A DNA stretch of 49,877 nt. It comes from Paenibacillus tuaregi. GTDB taxonomy: Bacteria; Bacillota; Bacilli; Paenibacillales; Paenibacillaceae. The position numbers and the translations under genes are program-made. Under the pieces are notes generated by a model, which ran no database searches, was not told the DNA's origin, and saw nothing but the letters and a program-made list of their open reading frames with translations. Of the stretch, positions 8,448 through 15,999 are shown one piece after another (position 1 is the stretch's first letter; each line of letters opens with the position of its first letter). The stretch is from contig NZ_LT575476.1 of NCBI RefSeq assembly GCF_900086655.1, positions 4,239,928 through 4,289,804 of the forward strand, read 5' to 3'.

Positions 8448-9581
8448 ATGAGCAGTTCTGCACCCAGGGCCTTGATGGGAGTGATGGTGACTGAAAACAC
8501 GAGCGCATCGCCTCCAATCGGGGAAAGCCTATTCTGCCGTAGATTGACCCTTGCGGGAACGCGTCATGACATGACTGTGTATGTATTCACCTCCGATGGA
8601 ATTGGAAGCCCGGATCACACCATAGAAGGCTACCGTTTCACTCCGGATGGATGGGTCCAGGGCACCTTTCGGGTACCGGATATCATCTATGACCGGGTCT
8701 CCTACCGGAGCAGCCGCCACCGGGGGAGCACGCAGGAGAAGCTGGCTGCCCTTGCGGAGGGCAGGAGCAAATTCCTGTATCTGGCCAGAGGGCTATCCGG
8801 CAAATGGAATGTGTATCAGGCCTTAAAGCGGGCACCTGCCCTCACCCCGCATCTCCCCGAGACGGTCCGGTATAAGGGCACTGCCAGCCTGATCCACTGG
8901 CTGTCGCGCCATGGCGGCCATGCATTCCTCAAGCCTCACAGCGGCACCCACGGTAAAATGACTCTGCATATCCGCCAGGCTGAGGATGGCCGGGGGCTAA
9001 CCCTTATTGGCCGGGACCCGAATAACAAGCTTATTCATAAGCATTTTGAGGACCGGGCCGAGGGGGCAGCCTGGGTAGATCGCTTCACCGGGGGCAGAGC
9101 CTATATTATGCAGCCCTACTTGGAACTGACCAGCTCTGATGACAGGCCCTTCGATGTCCGTGTGCTGGTACAGAAGAATGAATCCGGAAGGTGGAGCTTT
9201 ACCGGCATGGCCGTCCGGCAGGGAGAGAAGAACGCACTGACCTCCAACCTTCATGGTGGTGGGACCGCACTGGAACCGTTCGGCTATTTGACCCAAGAGT
9301 TCGGCGAGACCATGGCTCAAGAAGCCATCTCCACAATACGGCGCCTTTCCGGCCAGATTCCCGACCAGCTTGAGGGCAGCTTCGGCCGGCTTGCGGAGCT
9401 CGGCATCGACTTTGGCGTGGACCGCCAGGGGAAGGTGTGGATTATCGAGGTAAATTCCAAACCGGGACGTTCGGTTTTTTTTCAAATCGGAGACCAGAAG
9501 AGCGCACGGAAATCGGTGGAAAATCCGATTGCATACGCCCGCTATTTATGGCTCAGGCAACTTAGGAGGATAAATTCATGA
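8448..9581 (+). CDS. yheC: YheC/YheD family ATP-grasp protein 2 (short, YheC type)
   Basis: 377 residues without the N-terminal domain of its upstream neighbour; it opens with ALMGVMVTENTSASPPIGES, the YheC-type start of the core. The glycine-rich loop is altered: FLKPHSGTHGKMTLHI near residue 160 replaces the GxxGKGI of the paralogues, so nucleotide binding may differ. The C-terminal site AELGIDFGVDRQGKVWIIEV plus NSKPG near 331 is intact. AAAGGAGG precedes the ATG, and the stop overlaps the next ATG (9578-9581), giving translational coupling. Spore-coat association is inferred from the family. Confidence 0.88.
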   Translation: MSSSAPRALMGVMVTENTSASPPIGESLFCRRLTLAGTRHDMTVYVFTSDGIGSPDHTIEGYRFTPDGWVQGTFRVPDIIYDRVSYRSSRHRGSTQEKLAALAEGRSKFLYLARGLSGKWNVYQALKRAPALTPHLPETVRYKGTASLIHWLSRHGGHAFLKPHSGTHGKMTLHIRQAEDGRGLTLIGRDPNNKLIHKHFEDRAEGAAWVDRFTGGRAYIMQPYLELTSSDDRPFDVRVLVQKNESGRWSFTGMAVRQGEKNALTSNLHGGGTALEPFGYLTQEFGETMAQEAISTIRRLSGQIPDQLEGSFGRLAELGIDFGVDRQGKVWIIEVNSKPGRSVFFQIGDQKSARKSVENPIAYARYLWLRQLRRINS

Positions 9582-10954
9582 GCATGACCTTTTGTAATGT
9601 TCATTTCACCCAGCAGCCCCAAAAGATCGTATACGTCTCAGGGGCACTGATGAAAAGCCTTAAGCTCGCCGGAAAAAAGTCCGTAAAGCTCAGGCTTGGC
9701 GGAGAGCGTATTCCTGCTTTGGTCAAACCGATCAGCAAGCAGGGCAATCACCTCTATCTGGCATCCGGCATACGTAAAGGCATAAAAGTACCTATGACCG
9801 GCGGAGTCTTCCTCCGAAACCTCGACGAGGAAGAAATCCAGCTCGGCCCGCTGATCGGGATTTTGTCGGACGGCAACACTGGATCGCTTGTTCAGCCTTT
9901 TGGGTCCCGTACCGGTTTTATCAAGCAGCTGCTTCGGGAGGGCAGCAATCAGTCTTATATCTTTGCTTTTACTCCCCGTGACATTGACTGGCAGAATGAG
10001 ACGGTCAACGGATATTTCCTAACCGATACGGACCGCTTCATCCGCAGACGGGTTCCTCTGCCTGATGTGGTGTATAACCGCCTGCCGAGCCGGCGTGCAG
10101 AAACATCCAGCTCCATCAATCAGCTTAGGGAGCGGTTTATCCGCAAGCGGATTCCTTTTTTCAATTGGAGCTTCTTCAATAAATCTGATATCTACAAGCT
10201 GCTGGAGAACGATCCTGCGGCGGCCGAATTTATTCCCGAGTCTCACATGAACCCTTCGCCGGAGCAGATTAAGGATATGCTCGACCGCCACTCCTTCGTC
10301 TATTACAAACCTTCGGCAGGCAGCCTTGGTAAAGGCATCTACAGGTTATCTTATGTTCCCAAACGCGGATATTATGCCCGTTACCGGAGCACCAAAGGAA
10401 ATGTGCTTCAGCGGTTCGGGTCGTTCGCCAGTCTGATGCGGACACTGCAGACCAGACACGGCCGGACGCTGCGCAGCTATGTGGTCCAGCAGGGAATCCG
10501 GCTGATTGAGATCGACAGCTGCCCGCTTGATTTCCGCTTCCACATGCATAAGAACGGGAAGAACCAGTGGGTTGTTGTCGGAATTGGCGCCAAGAAGGCC
10601 GGCAAGGGCAGTGTGACTACCCACCTGAAGAACGGAGGCTCACTTCTTACCCCCCAGCAGGCACTCAGCCGCGTGTTCGGGGCAAGAGGCGAAGAGGTGC
10701 TGAACAATGCCAAGCGAACAGCCATTACGATAGCCGAAGCGATCGAGCGGCGGGATCAGCATTTAATTGGGGAGATCGGATTTGACTTTGGCATTGATAA
10801 AGACGAGAAGGTATGGATGTTCGAAGCCAACGCGAAGCCCGGGCGCTCTATCTTCCGCCATCCTTCCCTGCGCGCGGAGGGCAAGGCCTCCGTGGAGCAT
10901 ATCCTGGAACACTGCCTATACCTCAGCAAGTTCCGCAGGAGGGAGGTTCTATGA
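9578..10954 (+). CDS. yheD: YheC/YheD family ATP-grasp protein 3 (long, YheD type)
   Basis: 458 residues, the second long-form member. An N-terminal ~90-residue all-beta-looking domain (VKLRLGGERIPALVKPIS) precedes the core GPLIGILSDGN. The nucleotide loop YYKPSAGSLGKGIYRLS lies near residue 242, and the C-terminal site GEIGFDFGIDKDEKVWMFEA plus NAKPGRS near 415. AGGAGG lies 5-8 bases before the ATG, which overlaps the stop of the previous gene, and its own stop overlaps the next start (ATGA at 10951). All catalytic motifs expected of an ATP-grasp fold are present. Its substrate is unknown. Confidence 0.89.
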   Translation: MSMTFCNVHFTQQPQKIVYVSGALMKSLKLAGKKSVKLRLGGERIPALVKPISKQGNHLYLASGIRKGIKVPMTGGVFLRNLDEEEIQLGPLIGILSDGNTGSLVQPFGSRTGFIKQLLREGSNQSYIFAFTPRDIDWQNETVNGYFLTDTDRFIRRRVPLPDVVYNRLPSRRAETSSSINQLRERFIRKRIPFFNWSFFNKSDIYKLLENDPAAAEFIPESHMNPSPEQIKDMLDRHSFVYYKPSAGSLGKGIYRLSYVPKRGYYARYRSTKGNVLQRFGSFASLMRTLQTRHGRTLRSYVVQQGIRLIEIDSCPLDFRFHMHKNGKNQWVVVGIGAKKAGKGSVTTHLKNGGSLLTPQQALSRVFGARGEEVLNNAKRTAITIAEAIERRDQHLIGEIGFDFGIDKDEKVWMFEANAKPGRSIFRHPSLRAEGKASVEHILEHCLYLSKFRRREVL

Positions 10955-12069
10955 GCGTCCGGTCATTTGATGAACGTAAACCGGTTATCGGCATATTAAC
11001 GATTCATGACGGACGCAAGCAATTCCGGGGCAACCGCAAGAATTTCCGCGATATCGTCAAGACGGGCAAGGAACTCGATATTCCCGTCTTTGTCGTTACC
11101 GCCAAAGACCTGAAGCTGTCCGGGAACCAGATTCTCGGATATACGTTCGTACCGGAGACCAAGCATTGGGTAGAACAGTGGTTCCCTATACCTGATGTGA
11201 TCTATAACCGGATCCCCCTCCGCAAGGAGGAAGAGAAAGCTTCGGTCCGTCGAAAGATTGAAGAATGTCTTGCCCATCCTCATATTCATATTTACAACCC
11301 GTTCTATTTCAACAAATGGGAGCTGTTTGCCTGGCTGAAAAAATCACCTTCCACCAAATCCTTCGTGCCTGCCACTAAACGGTTGACCGGATACAAGGCT
11401 CTAGCCTCGATGATTCAGAGTTATCCGAGCTTGTACCTTAAACCGGAGAGCGGCAAGGCCGGCAAAGGAATTATGAAGCTAAGGCTGGTGGACCATGAGC
11501 GGAGTCCACTGCAGCTGACGATTCAGTCCCCCCGCAAAATTACTGTGGTGAAGTCCGCCTCACTCCAAACGATCTGGAGACGGATCAGCATGGAGATGGG
11601 AAAGACCCAATACATTGTGCAGGAGGGGATCGAGCTGGTCTCCCATGCCCAGCGCCAGTTCGACCTGCGTGTGCTGGTTCAGAAGACCGGGAAAGGACAA
11701 TGGCTCGTTACAGGTATCGGCGCAAGGCAGGCGGGCCGCCGCAGAATTACCACCCATGTGCCTCAGGGTGGAACCGTCGAAGACCCTGAAGAACTGCTGT
11801 CCCTGGTCTTCGGCAGGGAAGCCATACCCGGGTTAATGAACCGGGTTAAATCCAATGCCCTGCTGATTGCCCGGCAGATCGAACGCGCTTCCGGGCACAA
11901 TCTGGGCGAGATGTCGCTGGATCTCGGCGTGGACATGAACGGGAGCGTCTGGTTCTTTGAGGCTAACGCCAAGCCGATGAAATTTGATGAGCCGCATATC
12001 CGGCGCAAGTCGCTGGAGCGTATTTTTCAATACAGCCAGTATCTCTTTAAACAATCCAAAAACGCCTAA
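10951..12069 (+). CDS. yheC: YheC/YheD family ATP-grasp protein 4 (short, YheC type)
   Basis: 372 residues from the ATG at 10951, preceded by GGGAGG and overlapping the previous stop by ATGA. The reading frame stays open further upstream (to 10813), but that stretch lies over the third gene and lacks a proper RBS. The core begins KPVIGILTIHDGRKQFRGN. The nucleotide loop is YLKPESGKAGKGIMKL near residue 161, and the C-terminal site GEMSLDLGVDMNGSVWFFEA plus NAKP near 335. It ends 13 bases before the GNAT gene. Family-based role: spore coat or envelope modification, enzymatic reaction unknown. Confidence 0.89.
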   Translation: MSVRSFDERKPVIGILTIHDGRKQFRGNRKNFRDIVKTGKELDIPVFVVTAKDLKLSGNQILGYTFVPETKHWVEQWFPIPDVIYNRIPLRKEEEKASVRRKIEECLAHPHIHIYNPFYFNKWELFAWLKKSPSTKSFVPATKRLTGYKALASMIQSYPSLYLKPESGKAGKGIMKLRLVDHERSPLQLTIQSPRKITVVKSASLQTIWRRISMEMGKTQYIVQEGIELVSHAQRQFDLRVLVQKTGKGQWLVTGIGARQAGRRRITTHVPQGGTVEDPEELLSLVFGREAIPGLMNRVKSNALLIARQIERASGHNLGEMSLDLGVDMNGSVWFFEANAKPMKFDEPHIRRKSLERIFQYSQYLFKQSKNA

Positions 12070-12082
12070 GAGGATGACCACT

Positions 12083-12580
12083 ATGGACATTTCTAAAGTT
12101 ATTCCTGATTCGGCCCTGGCATGGAGCAGACTCCACAGCAGCCTGCTGGCCTTCACCCGCAAATACGGGGCCGGGCGTATTACCCAAGAAGCCTACCGCA
12201 AATTGCAGAAGCTTACCCCGGCAGCCATGAGGCTGCCGGGGTGTGCAGTGTTCATAGCTACCGTCTGTACAGAAGACGGCCCAAGGCTGGCAGGACTATC
12301 CTTGGTCACTGCATACGGGGATGACACCAGTATAGTGGTGGTTCATCCGTTATACCGCGGGAGACAAATCGGAGCCAGGCTGCTGAAGGCCCAGCTTGCC
12401 GAGATGGGCAGAATCCGGTGCAGAGTGGCCTTGGATAACGTGCCTAGTCTTAAGATGTGTTTCAACGCCGGACTGAAGGCCGGACAGATGATTCAAGGCC
12501 CTACGGGCAAGCCGACACTTGTTCTCGAGAAGAGCAGATCAGCTCCCGAAGCCACGGCTACTTCCGCAAACCTGATCTGA
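12083..12580 (+). CDS. GNAT family N-acetyltransferase inside the ATP-grasp array
   Basis: 165 residues. The acetyl-CoA pyrophosphate loop appears as VVHPLYRGRQIGARLLKAQL (~90-109), a variant of the R/Q-x-x-G-x-G/A signature, followed by a strand/helix pair with DNVPSLKMCFNAGLKAG typical of the GNAT C-terminal half. It presumably transfers an acetyl group from acetyl-CoA to an amine; the acceptor is unknown. AGAGGATG stands ~9 bases before the ATG at 12083. An earlier in-frame ATG at 12074 is too close to that RBS. It lies between the fourth and fifth ATP-grasp genes in the same direction with gaps of 13 and 15 bases, so it is part of the same operon. Confidence 0.83.
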   Translation: MDISKVIPDSALAWSRLHSSLLAFTRKYGAGRITQEAYRKLQKLTPAAMRLPGCAVFIATVCTEDGPRLAGLSLVTAYGDDTSIVVVHPLYRGRQIGARLLKAQLAEMGRIRCRVALDNVPSLKMCFNAGLKAGQMIQGPTGKPTLVLEKSRSAPEATATSANLI

Positions 12581-12595
12581 AGAAGGTGAGTTCAC

Positions 12596-13711
12596 TTGTC
12601 ACAACCTGTTCTAGGTATTTTGACTTTATATTTAGATGAAAAGAAAAACCTGGAAGAACGCAGCATCTATGGTCGGATGATTACAGAAGCCGAACGTATC
12701 GGGCTGGACGTTTTCGTCTTCACGCCTGCAGATGTGAATGACAGCAAGGGCATGATTCATGCGCAAGTATATGATCCCAAGACCCGGAAATGGTCCAGGA
12801 AATGGCGCAAATTCCCGAATCTGATCTTCGACCGCTGCCGCATTCAGAAAAGCCACCGTTTTGAACAGCTTAGGCAGTTCCGTGCCCGCTATGGCCACCT
12901 GCAATTTTTAAACCGGCCTCTCCGGGACAAGTGGGTCATTCATCAGGTCTTGTCGAAGAAGGCAAGATTCCGGAGCTACCTGCCCGAAACGGCGCTCTTC
13001 CACCATGCCGGTGACGCCTTCCACCTTCTCAAACGAAGTCCTTGTGTTTATATCAAGCCAATTAACGGTACCGGGGGGCGGGGGATCCTCCGTATCGAGC
13101 AGATGAGCTCCAAGCATTACTTGGTCCAAGGCCGCAACCATCAGCGCAGGATTATATCCCCGCAAAAGCTGCACTTGTCCAGACTTGGCCCTTTTCTCAT
13201 GAACTGGAAATCCCAGAGCCGGTACATTGTACAGGAAGGCATACAGATCAAGCTGCCAAACGGGCGGGTTCATGATTACCGAATGCTCGTACAGAAGAAC
13301 GGTTCCGGGGAATGGGAGGTGACCGGCGGGGCCGGTCGGGTGGGAGTCCCGCGAAGTGTGACCTCGAACATCCATGGCGGCGGGAAGGCCGTGCCGATGA
13401 ACACGCTGCTGAAATCATGGTTTGCCTCTGAGGAGAAGCGCAATGAAATCCGCAGTGAGACTGAGAAGCTCAGTCTGGATATTGCGGCTTACCTGGAAGA
13501 AACCTATGGGGCGCTCTGTGAGCTTGCGCTGGATATCGCGATTGACAAGAGCGGCCGAATCTATGTGCTTGAGGTTAATCCCAAGCCAGCACGCGAAGTG
13601 TTCTCGCTTATAGGGGATACAGAAGCCTACCGCAAAGCTATCGTAAGACCGCTTGAATATGCGCTGTGGCTTTATCGTAAAAAGAACAACAAACAGACCG
13701 ACGCTGAATAG
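12596..13711 (+). CDS. YheC/YheD family ATP-grasp protein 5 (short form)
   Basis: 371 residues, the last of the array. It starts at a TTG at 12596 with GAAGGTGAG upstream; the N-terminus SQPVLGILTLYLDEKKN aligns with the core of the other short members. The nucleotide loop is YIKPINGTGGRGILRI near residue 151 (GRG for GKG), and the C-terminal site CELALDIAIDKSGRIYVLEV plus NPKPA near 325. In the 13711 region the stop codon TAG lies inside the loop of the operon terminator. Being separated from the other four by a GNAT gene, it may have been added later or have a distinct role; that is inference. Confidence 0.87.
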   Translation: MSQPVLGILTLYLDEKKNLEERSIYGRMITEAERIGLDVFVFTPADVNDSKGMIHAQVYDPKTRKWSRKWRKFPNLIFDRCRIQKSHRFEQLRQFRARYGHLQFLNRPLRDKWVIHQVLSKKARFRSYLPETALFHHAGDAFHLLKRSPCVYIKPINGTGGRGILRIEQMSSKHYLVQGRNHQRRIISPQKLHLSRLGPFLMNWKSQSRYIVQEGIQIKLPNGRVHDYRMLVQKNGSGEWEVTGGAGRVGVPRSVTSNIHGGGKAVPMNTLLKSWFASEEKRNEIRSETEKLSLDIAAYLEETYGALCELALDIAIDKSGRIYVLEVNPKPAREVFSLIGDTEAYRKAIVRPLEYALWLYRKKNNKQTDAE

Positions 13712-13738
13712 CGAAGGTCTGTTTGTTTCTTTCTTTTT
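13688..13738. terminator. Bidirectional terminator closing the YheC/D array
   Basis: AACAAACAGACC (13688-13699) pairs perfectly with GGTCTGTTTGTT (13716-13727). On the plus strand TCTTTCTTTTT follows; on the minus strand GTTCTTTTT follows. It can therefore end both the array and the HAD gene from the other side. The array's last stop codon lies in the loop. Confidence 0.92.
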
Positions 13739-13793
13739 CACATGAGTCAGACTGTCATCCGATCTTGATCTCACCCGGCACGATTCCCGATTG

Positions 13794-14480
13794 CTAAACC
13801 GAACCCAAGTAAAGCTCCAGCAGCTCAGGAAATGAGCTGATAATCCGGTCTGAGCCCTCCAGCTCCCCGGCTCCGCAGAATCCTGCATAAGCGCAGCCGA
13901 TAACGGTCAGACCATTCTCCTTGCCTGCCGCCACATCCGAGGACCTGTCCCCGACCATCCAAGCCTTCGAAATCCCGTGATTGCGAAGAAGCAGGTCCAC
14001 CAAATGCACCTTTGATGCGGTCCTGTACTCTCCCGCACTGTAGATATGCTCAAATAATGAAGAGATCTGGTGAGCTTCGGCCACGCCTTTTACATACTGC
14101 TCAAGCCCATTGCTGGATACGAACAGCCGGACCCCCTCCTGCTTCAGCTTGGCCAAAGTCTCAGCTACCCCGGGATAGAGCTCGGTGTTTATCCTCTGGA
14201 GGCCGCGAAGCTCATTTTCCAGAAACCAGACATCTGCTTTTCTGCGGACAGCCTCCTCATGATCCGGCAGCACTTTCGCCCAAATCTGATCCATAACCAT
14301 ACCCAGACCACTGAGCATCAATTCAACAGGTGGGGTCTCCCCCTCATACAGCCCCTCTTCCCGGAGCCGGTCGAACAGCTCATGGTACGCAGGCACCACC
14401 AAAGACTCTGTCTTGAACAAGGTACCGTCCATGTCAAAAATAATCGCTTCCGGCCGGCTCAGCCGTACGGTTCGGCTCAT
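13794..14480 (-). CDS. HAD superfamily hydrolase (phosphatase-like)
   Basis: 228 residues. Motif I FDMDGTLFKTES supplies the nucleophile and acid/base aspartates (around residues 16 and 18). Motif II is FVSSNGLEQYVKG, motif III the lysine around SKVHLVDLLL, and motif IV VGDRSSDVAAGKENG. The helical cap after motif I makes it a subfamily I enzyme of the phosphoglycolate phosphatase/beta-phosphoglucomutase type. A small phosphorylated metabolite is the likely substrate but cannot be named from sequence. AGAGGGTG precedes the ATG. It is a lone gene converging on the YheC/D array. Confidence 0.87.
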   Translation of the reverse strand: MSRTVRLSRPEAIIFDMDGTLFKTESLVVPAYHELFDRLREEGLYEGETPPVELMLSGLGMVMDQIWAKVLPDHEEAVRRKADVWFLENELRGLQRINTELYPGVAETLAKLKQEGVRLFVSSNGLEQYVKGVAEAHQISSLFEHIYSAGEYRTASKVHLVDLLLRNHGISKAWMVGDRSSDVAAGKENGLTVIGCAYAGFCGAGELEGSDRIISSFPELLELYLGSV

Positions 14481-14629
14481 GATTTCACCCTCTCTGCAAG
14501 GAAGGCACAGGTGTTATCCCCCGCACCCACCACCTTTATGCAAGTAATATAAGCTGACTCTATGATAGGGTATAAATGGTATTTAGTGCAAAGCATAATT
14601 GAAATGAGTTGTCCCATGTTAGACAAAAG

Positions 14630-14684
14630 CCCATCTGGTCGACTGTCGCATCCTTGGTCAGCTTATAGATCATGGTAAGCAATC
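14630..14684 (-). pseudogene. Copied internal fragment of cotJC
   Basis: GTCGCATCCTTGGTCAGCTT and the next nine bases (14645-14673) are identical to 15364-15392 inside cotJC, same orientation. Weaker similarity extends both ways to ~55 bases. It has no start, stop or reading frame of its own, so it is a remnant of a partial duplication or of a lost second cotJC copy. Confidence 0.75.
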
Positions 14685-14694
14685 ACGTCGCCTG

Positions 14695-14838
14695 TATAAT
14701 TTGGATGTGGTAACATAAAAATAGAAATAAGGAGAGGCGCTACCCTCTCCCTGGACAACATAGTGCCTCACGGCTCATCTGTACTTGTACACAAAACCCA
14801 CCGCAGGCGGTCAACCTTTAGCGGTGGGTTTTGCGTTT
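14695..14838 (+). ncRNA. Putative small antisense RNA of a decayed type I toxin/antitoxin locus
   Basis: A TATAAT box at 14695-14700 could start a ~130-base plus-strand RNA. It ends at a strong hairpin, AAAACCCACCGC (14793-14804) with GCGGTGGGTTTT (14821-14832), followed by GCGTTT. The RNA would overlap the 3' end of a minus-strand transcript ending at 14715-14751, so the two run tail to tail, as in TxpA/RatA- and BsrG/SR4-type systems. No -35 consensus and no intact toxin frame were found. Confidence 0.35.
14715..14751 (-). terminator. Minus-strand terminator in the relic region
   Basis: On the minus strand GGAGAGG-gtagcg-CCTCTCC is followed by TTATTTCTATTTTTATG. No intact gene stands upstream of it on that strand, so it probably ended a small transcript whose coding part has decayed. 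Confidence 0.6.
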
Positions 14839-15041
14839 GATACGTCTCTTCCTGGTCCATCGGTATAGCTTACGCGAGCTAAACCAAAGGCTTAGAAGCG
14901 TGGCAATTACTTTGACCTATTAATACGAAACCGCCCTGTATAGAATGGAGACCCATCCCTGGAGCGGTTTCTGTCCATATGATTGATTTTGGCGGCGGCT
15001 TGCTAAATACAAACCATACGCCCCTTTGCCTACTTCAACTG

Positions 15042-15611
15042 TTAGAAAAACGTCTTCTTATCCCGTTCATCCTTCAGAATCTCGACCGCTTCCCGGAAAC
15101 GGAGGGAATGGATAATCTCGCGCTCTCTCAGGAACTTCAATCCATCCTGTAAATCGACGTCGTCTGTCATATCGATCAGCCATTGATATGTAGCCCGGGC
15201 CTTTTCTTCAGCAGCGATGTCCTCGTACAAATCCGCGATCGGATCACCTTTAGCCTGAATATAGGCAGCTGTCCAAGGAACACCTGCGGCATTCTGATAA
15301 AATAAAGCGTGATCATGAGCGACATAATATTCGCCCAGTCCCTGCGCATCCATCTGCTCCACCGTCGCATCCTTGGTCAGCTTATAGATCATAGTGGCAA
15401 TCATTTCGAGGTGTGCAAATTCCTCCGTGCCGATATCGTTTAGCAGCCCGATGACCTTATCAGGTATCGTGTAGCGCTGGTTCAAATAACGCAGTGCCGC
15501 GGAAAGCTCGCCATCCGCTCCACCGTATTGCTCAAGCAGATATTTCGCCATTCGCGGATCACACTTGCTGACCCGTACGGGATACTGCAATTTCTTCTCG
15601 TATACCCACAT
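15042..15611 (-). CDS. cotJC: Spore coat protein CotJC, manganese catalase-like
   Basis: 189 residues of the CotJC/manganese-catalase family, an inner spore-coat ferritin-like four-helix protein. It begins MWVYEKKLQYPVRVSKCDPR. The di-metal ligand candidates lie in GTEEFAHLEMIATMIYKL, in DIAAEEKARATYQWLIDM and in REREIIHSLRFREAVEIL. The ATG at 15611 is chosen because AAGGAGG is 11 bases upstream; an ATG nine bases earlier is almost on top of that RBS. It is the last gene of cotJABC, separated from cotJB by a terminator-like hairpin. Whether it has catalase activity here is unknown. Confidence 0.93.
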   Translation of the reverse strand: MWVYEKKLQYPVRVSKCDPRMAKYLLEQYGGADGELSAALRYLNQRYTIPDKVIGLLNDIGTEEFAHLEMIATMIYKLTKDATVEQMDAQGLGEYYVAHDHALFYQNAAGVPWTAAYIQAKGDPIADLYEDIAAEEKARATYQWLIDMTDDVDLQDGLKFLREREIIHSLRFREAVEILKDERDKKTFF

Positions 15612-15711
15612 GGTGCACATTACCTCCTTCAGCTTGAACTCCCATCACCTAAGGCAATGAGTGATTGCGCGCGGTTGCGCCGCACCGCTTAATTTCTGCA
15701 TCAGAAAGAAA

Positions 15712-15738
15712 GGCAGGTGCTACACCTGCCACGGCCAC
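15712..15738 (-). terminator. Attenuator-like hairpin between cotJB and cotJC
   Basis: GGCAGGTG-cta-CACCTGCC (15712-15730) is an 8-bp perfect stem with a 3-base loop that is the cotJB stop codon itself. On the minus strand it is followed by TTTCTTTCTGATG. It could partly end transcription before cotJC or protect the upstream mRNA. A ribosome at the stop would block its folding. Confidence 0.55.
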
Positions 15739-15995
15739 GGGCTCTCCGACCACTGCCATGGAAATTTGGAATAAGCACGGCCAAAGTTCTGAAGCGGGCC
15801 GTACAGTCTTTGGAAATGTTCGGCGAGCTGGGTTCTTTCTCTGGTTAAAATATTGAACTGCTGAATAGACTGCAGATCATCCGGGTGCGTATCCAGGAAG
15901 AGATTCAGCTCAACAAGAACAAAGTCCAACGCCTGGAGCTTCTCAAGAAGCTCATAATATTGCGGATCACACACTGTGTTTTCAGGAGTGCTCAT
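15720..15995 (-). CDS. cotJB: Spore coat protein CotJB
   Basis: 91 residues from the ATG at 15995: MSTPENTVCDPQYYELLEKL, then QALDFVLVELNLFLDTHPDD and the tryptophan-rich end FPWQWSESPWPWQV, all typical of CotJB, a small spore-coat component made with CotJA and CotJC. GGACGGTGAG lies 5-8 bases before this ATG; the frame is open further upstream but overlaps cotJA. The start lies 4 bases past the cotJA stop, so the two are translationally linked. The stop codon lies in the loop of the following hairpin. Confidence 0.92.
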   Translation of the reverse strand: MSTPENTVCDPQYYELLEKLQALDFVLVELNLFLDTHPDDLQSIQQFNILTRERTQLAEHFQRLYGPLQNFGRAYSKFPWQWSESPWPWQV

Positions 15996-15999
15996 ACTC

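Larger units (their letters stand above)
14481..15041. other. Gene-poor relic region between the HAD gene and cotJC
   Basis: No convincing protein gene is seen in these 561 bases. They hold a ~55-base copy of an internal cotJC segment (14630-14684), two facing terminator hairpins (14715-14751 and 14793-14838) and another 8-bp inverted repeat, GAAACCGC…GCGGTTTC, at 14928-14972. Short open frames on the minus strand (for example 29 codons starting at 14860) are not hydrophobic enough to be a functional holin-like toxin. Confidence 0.6.

Noticed and set aside
14771..14860. A 29-codon minus-strand frame (MDQEETYQTQNPPL…) as an active toxin
   Set aside because: It is polar, lacks a membrane helix and has no RBS, so at most it is the 3' remainder of a former holin-like toxin gene.
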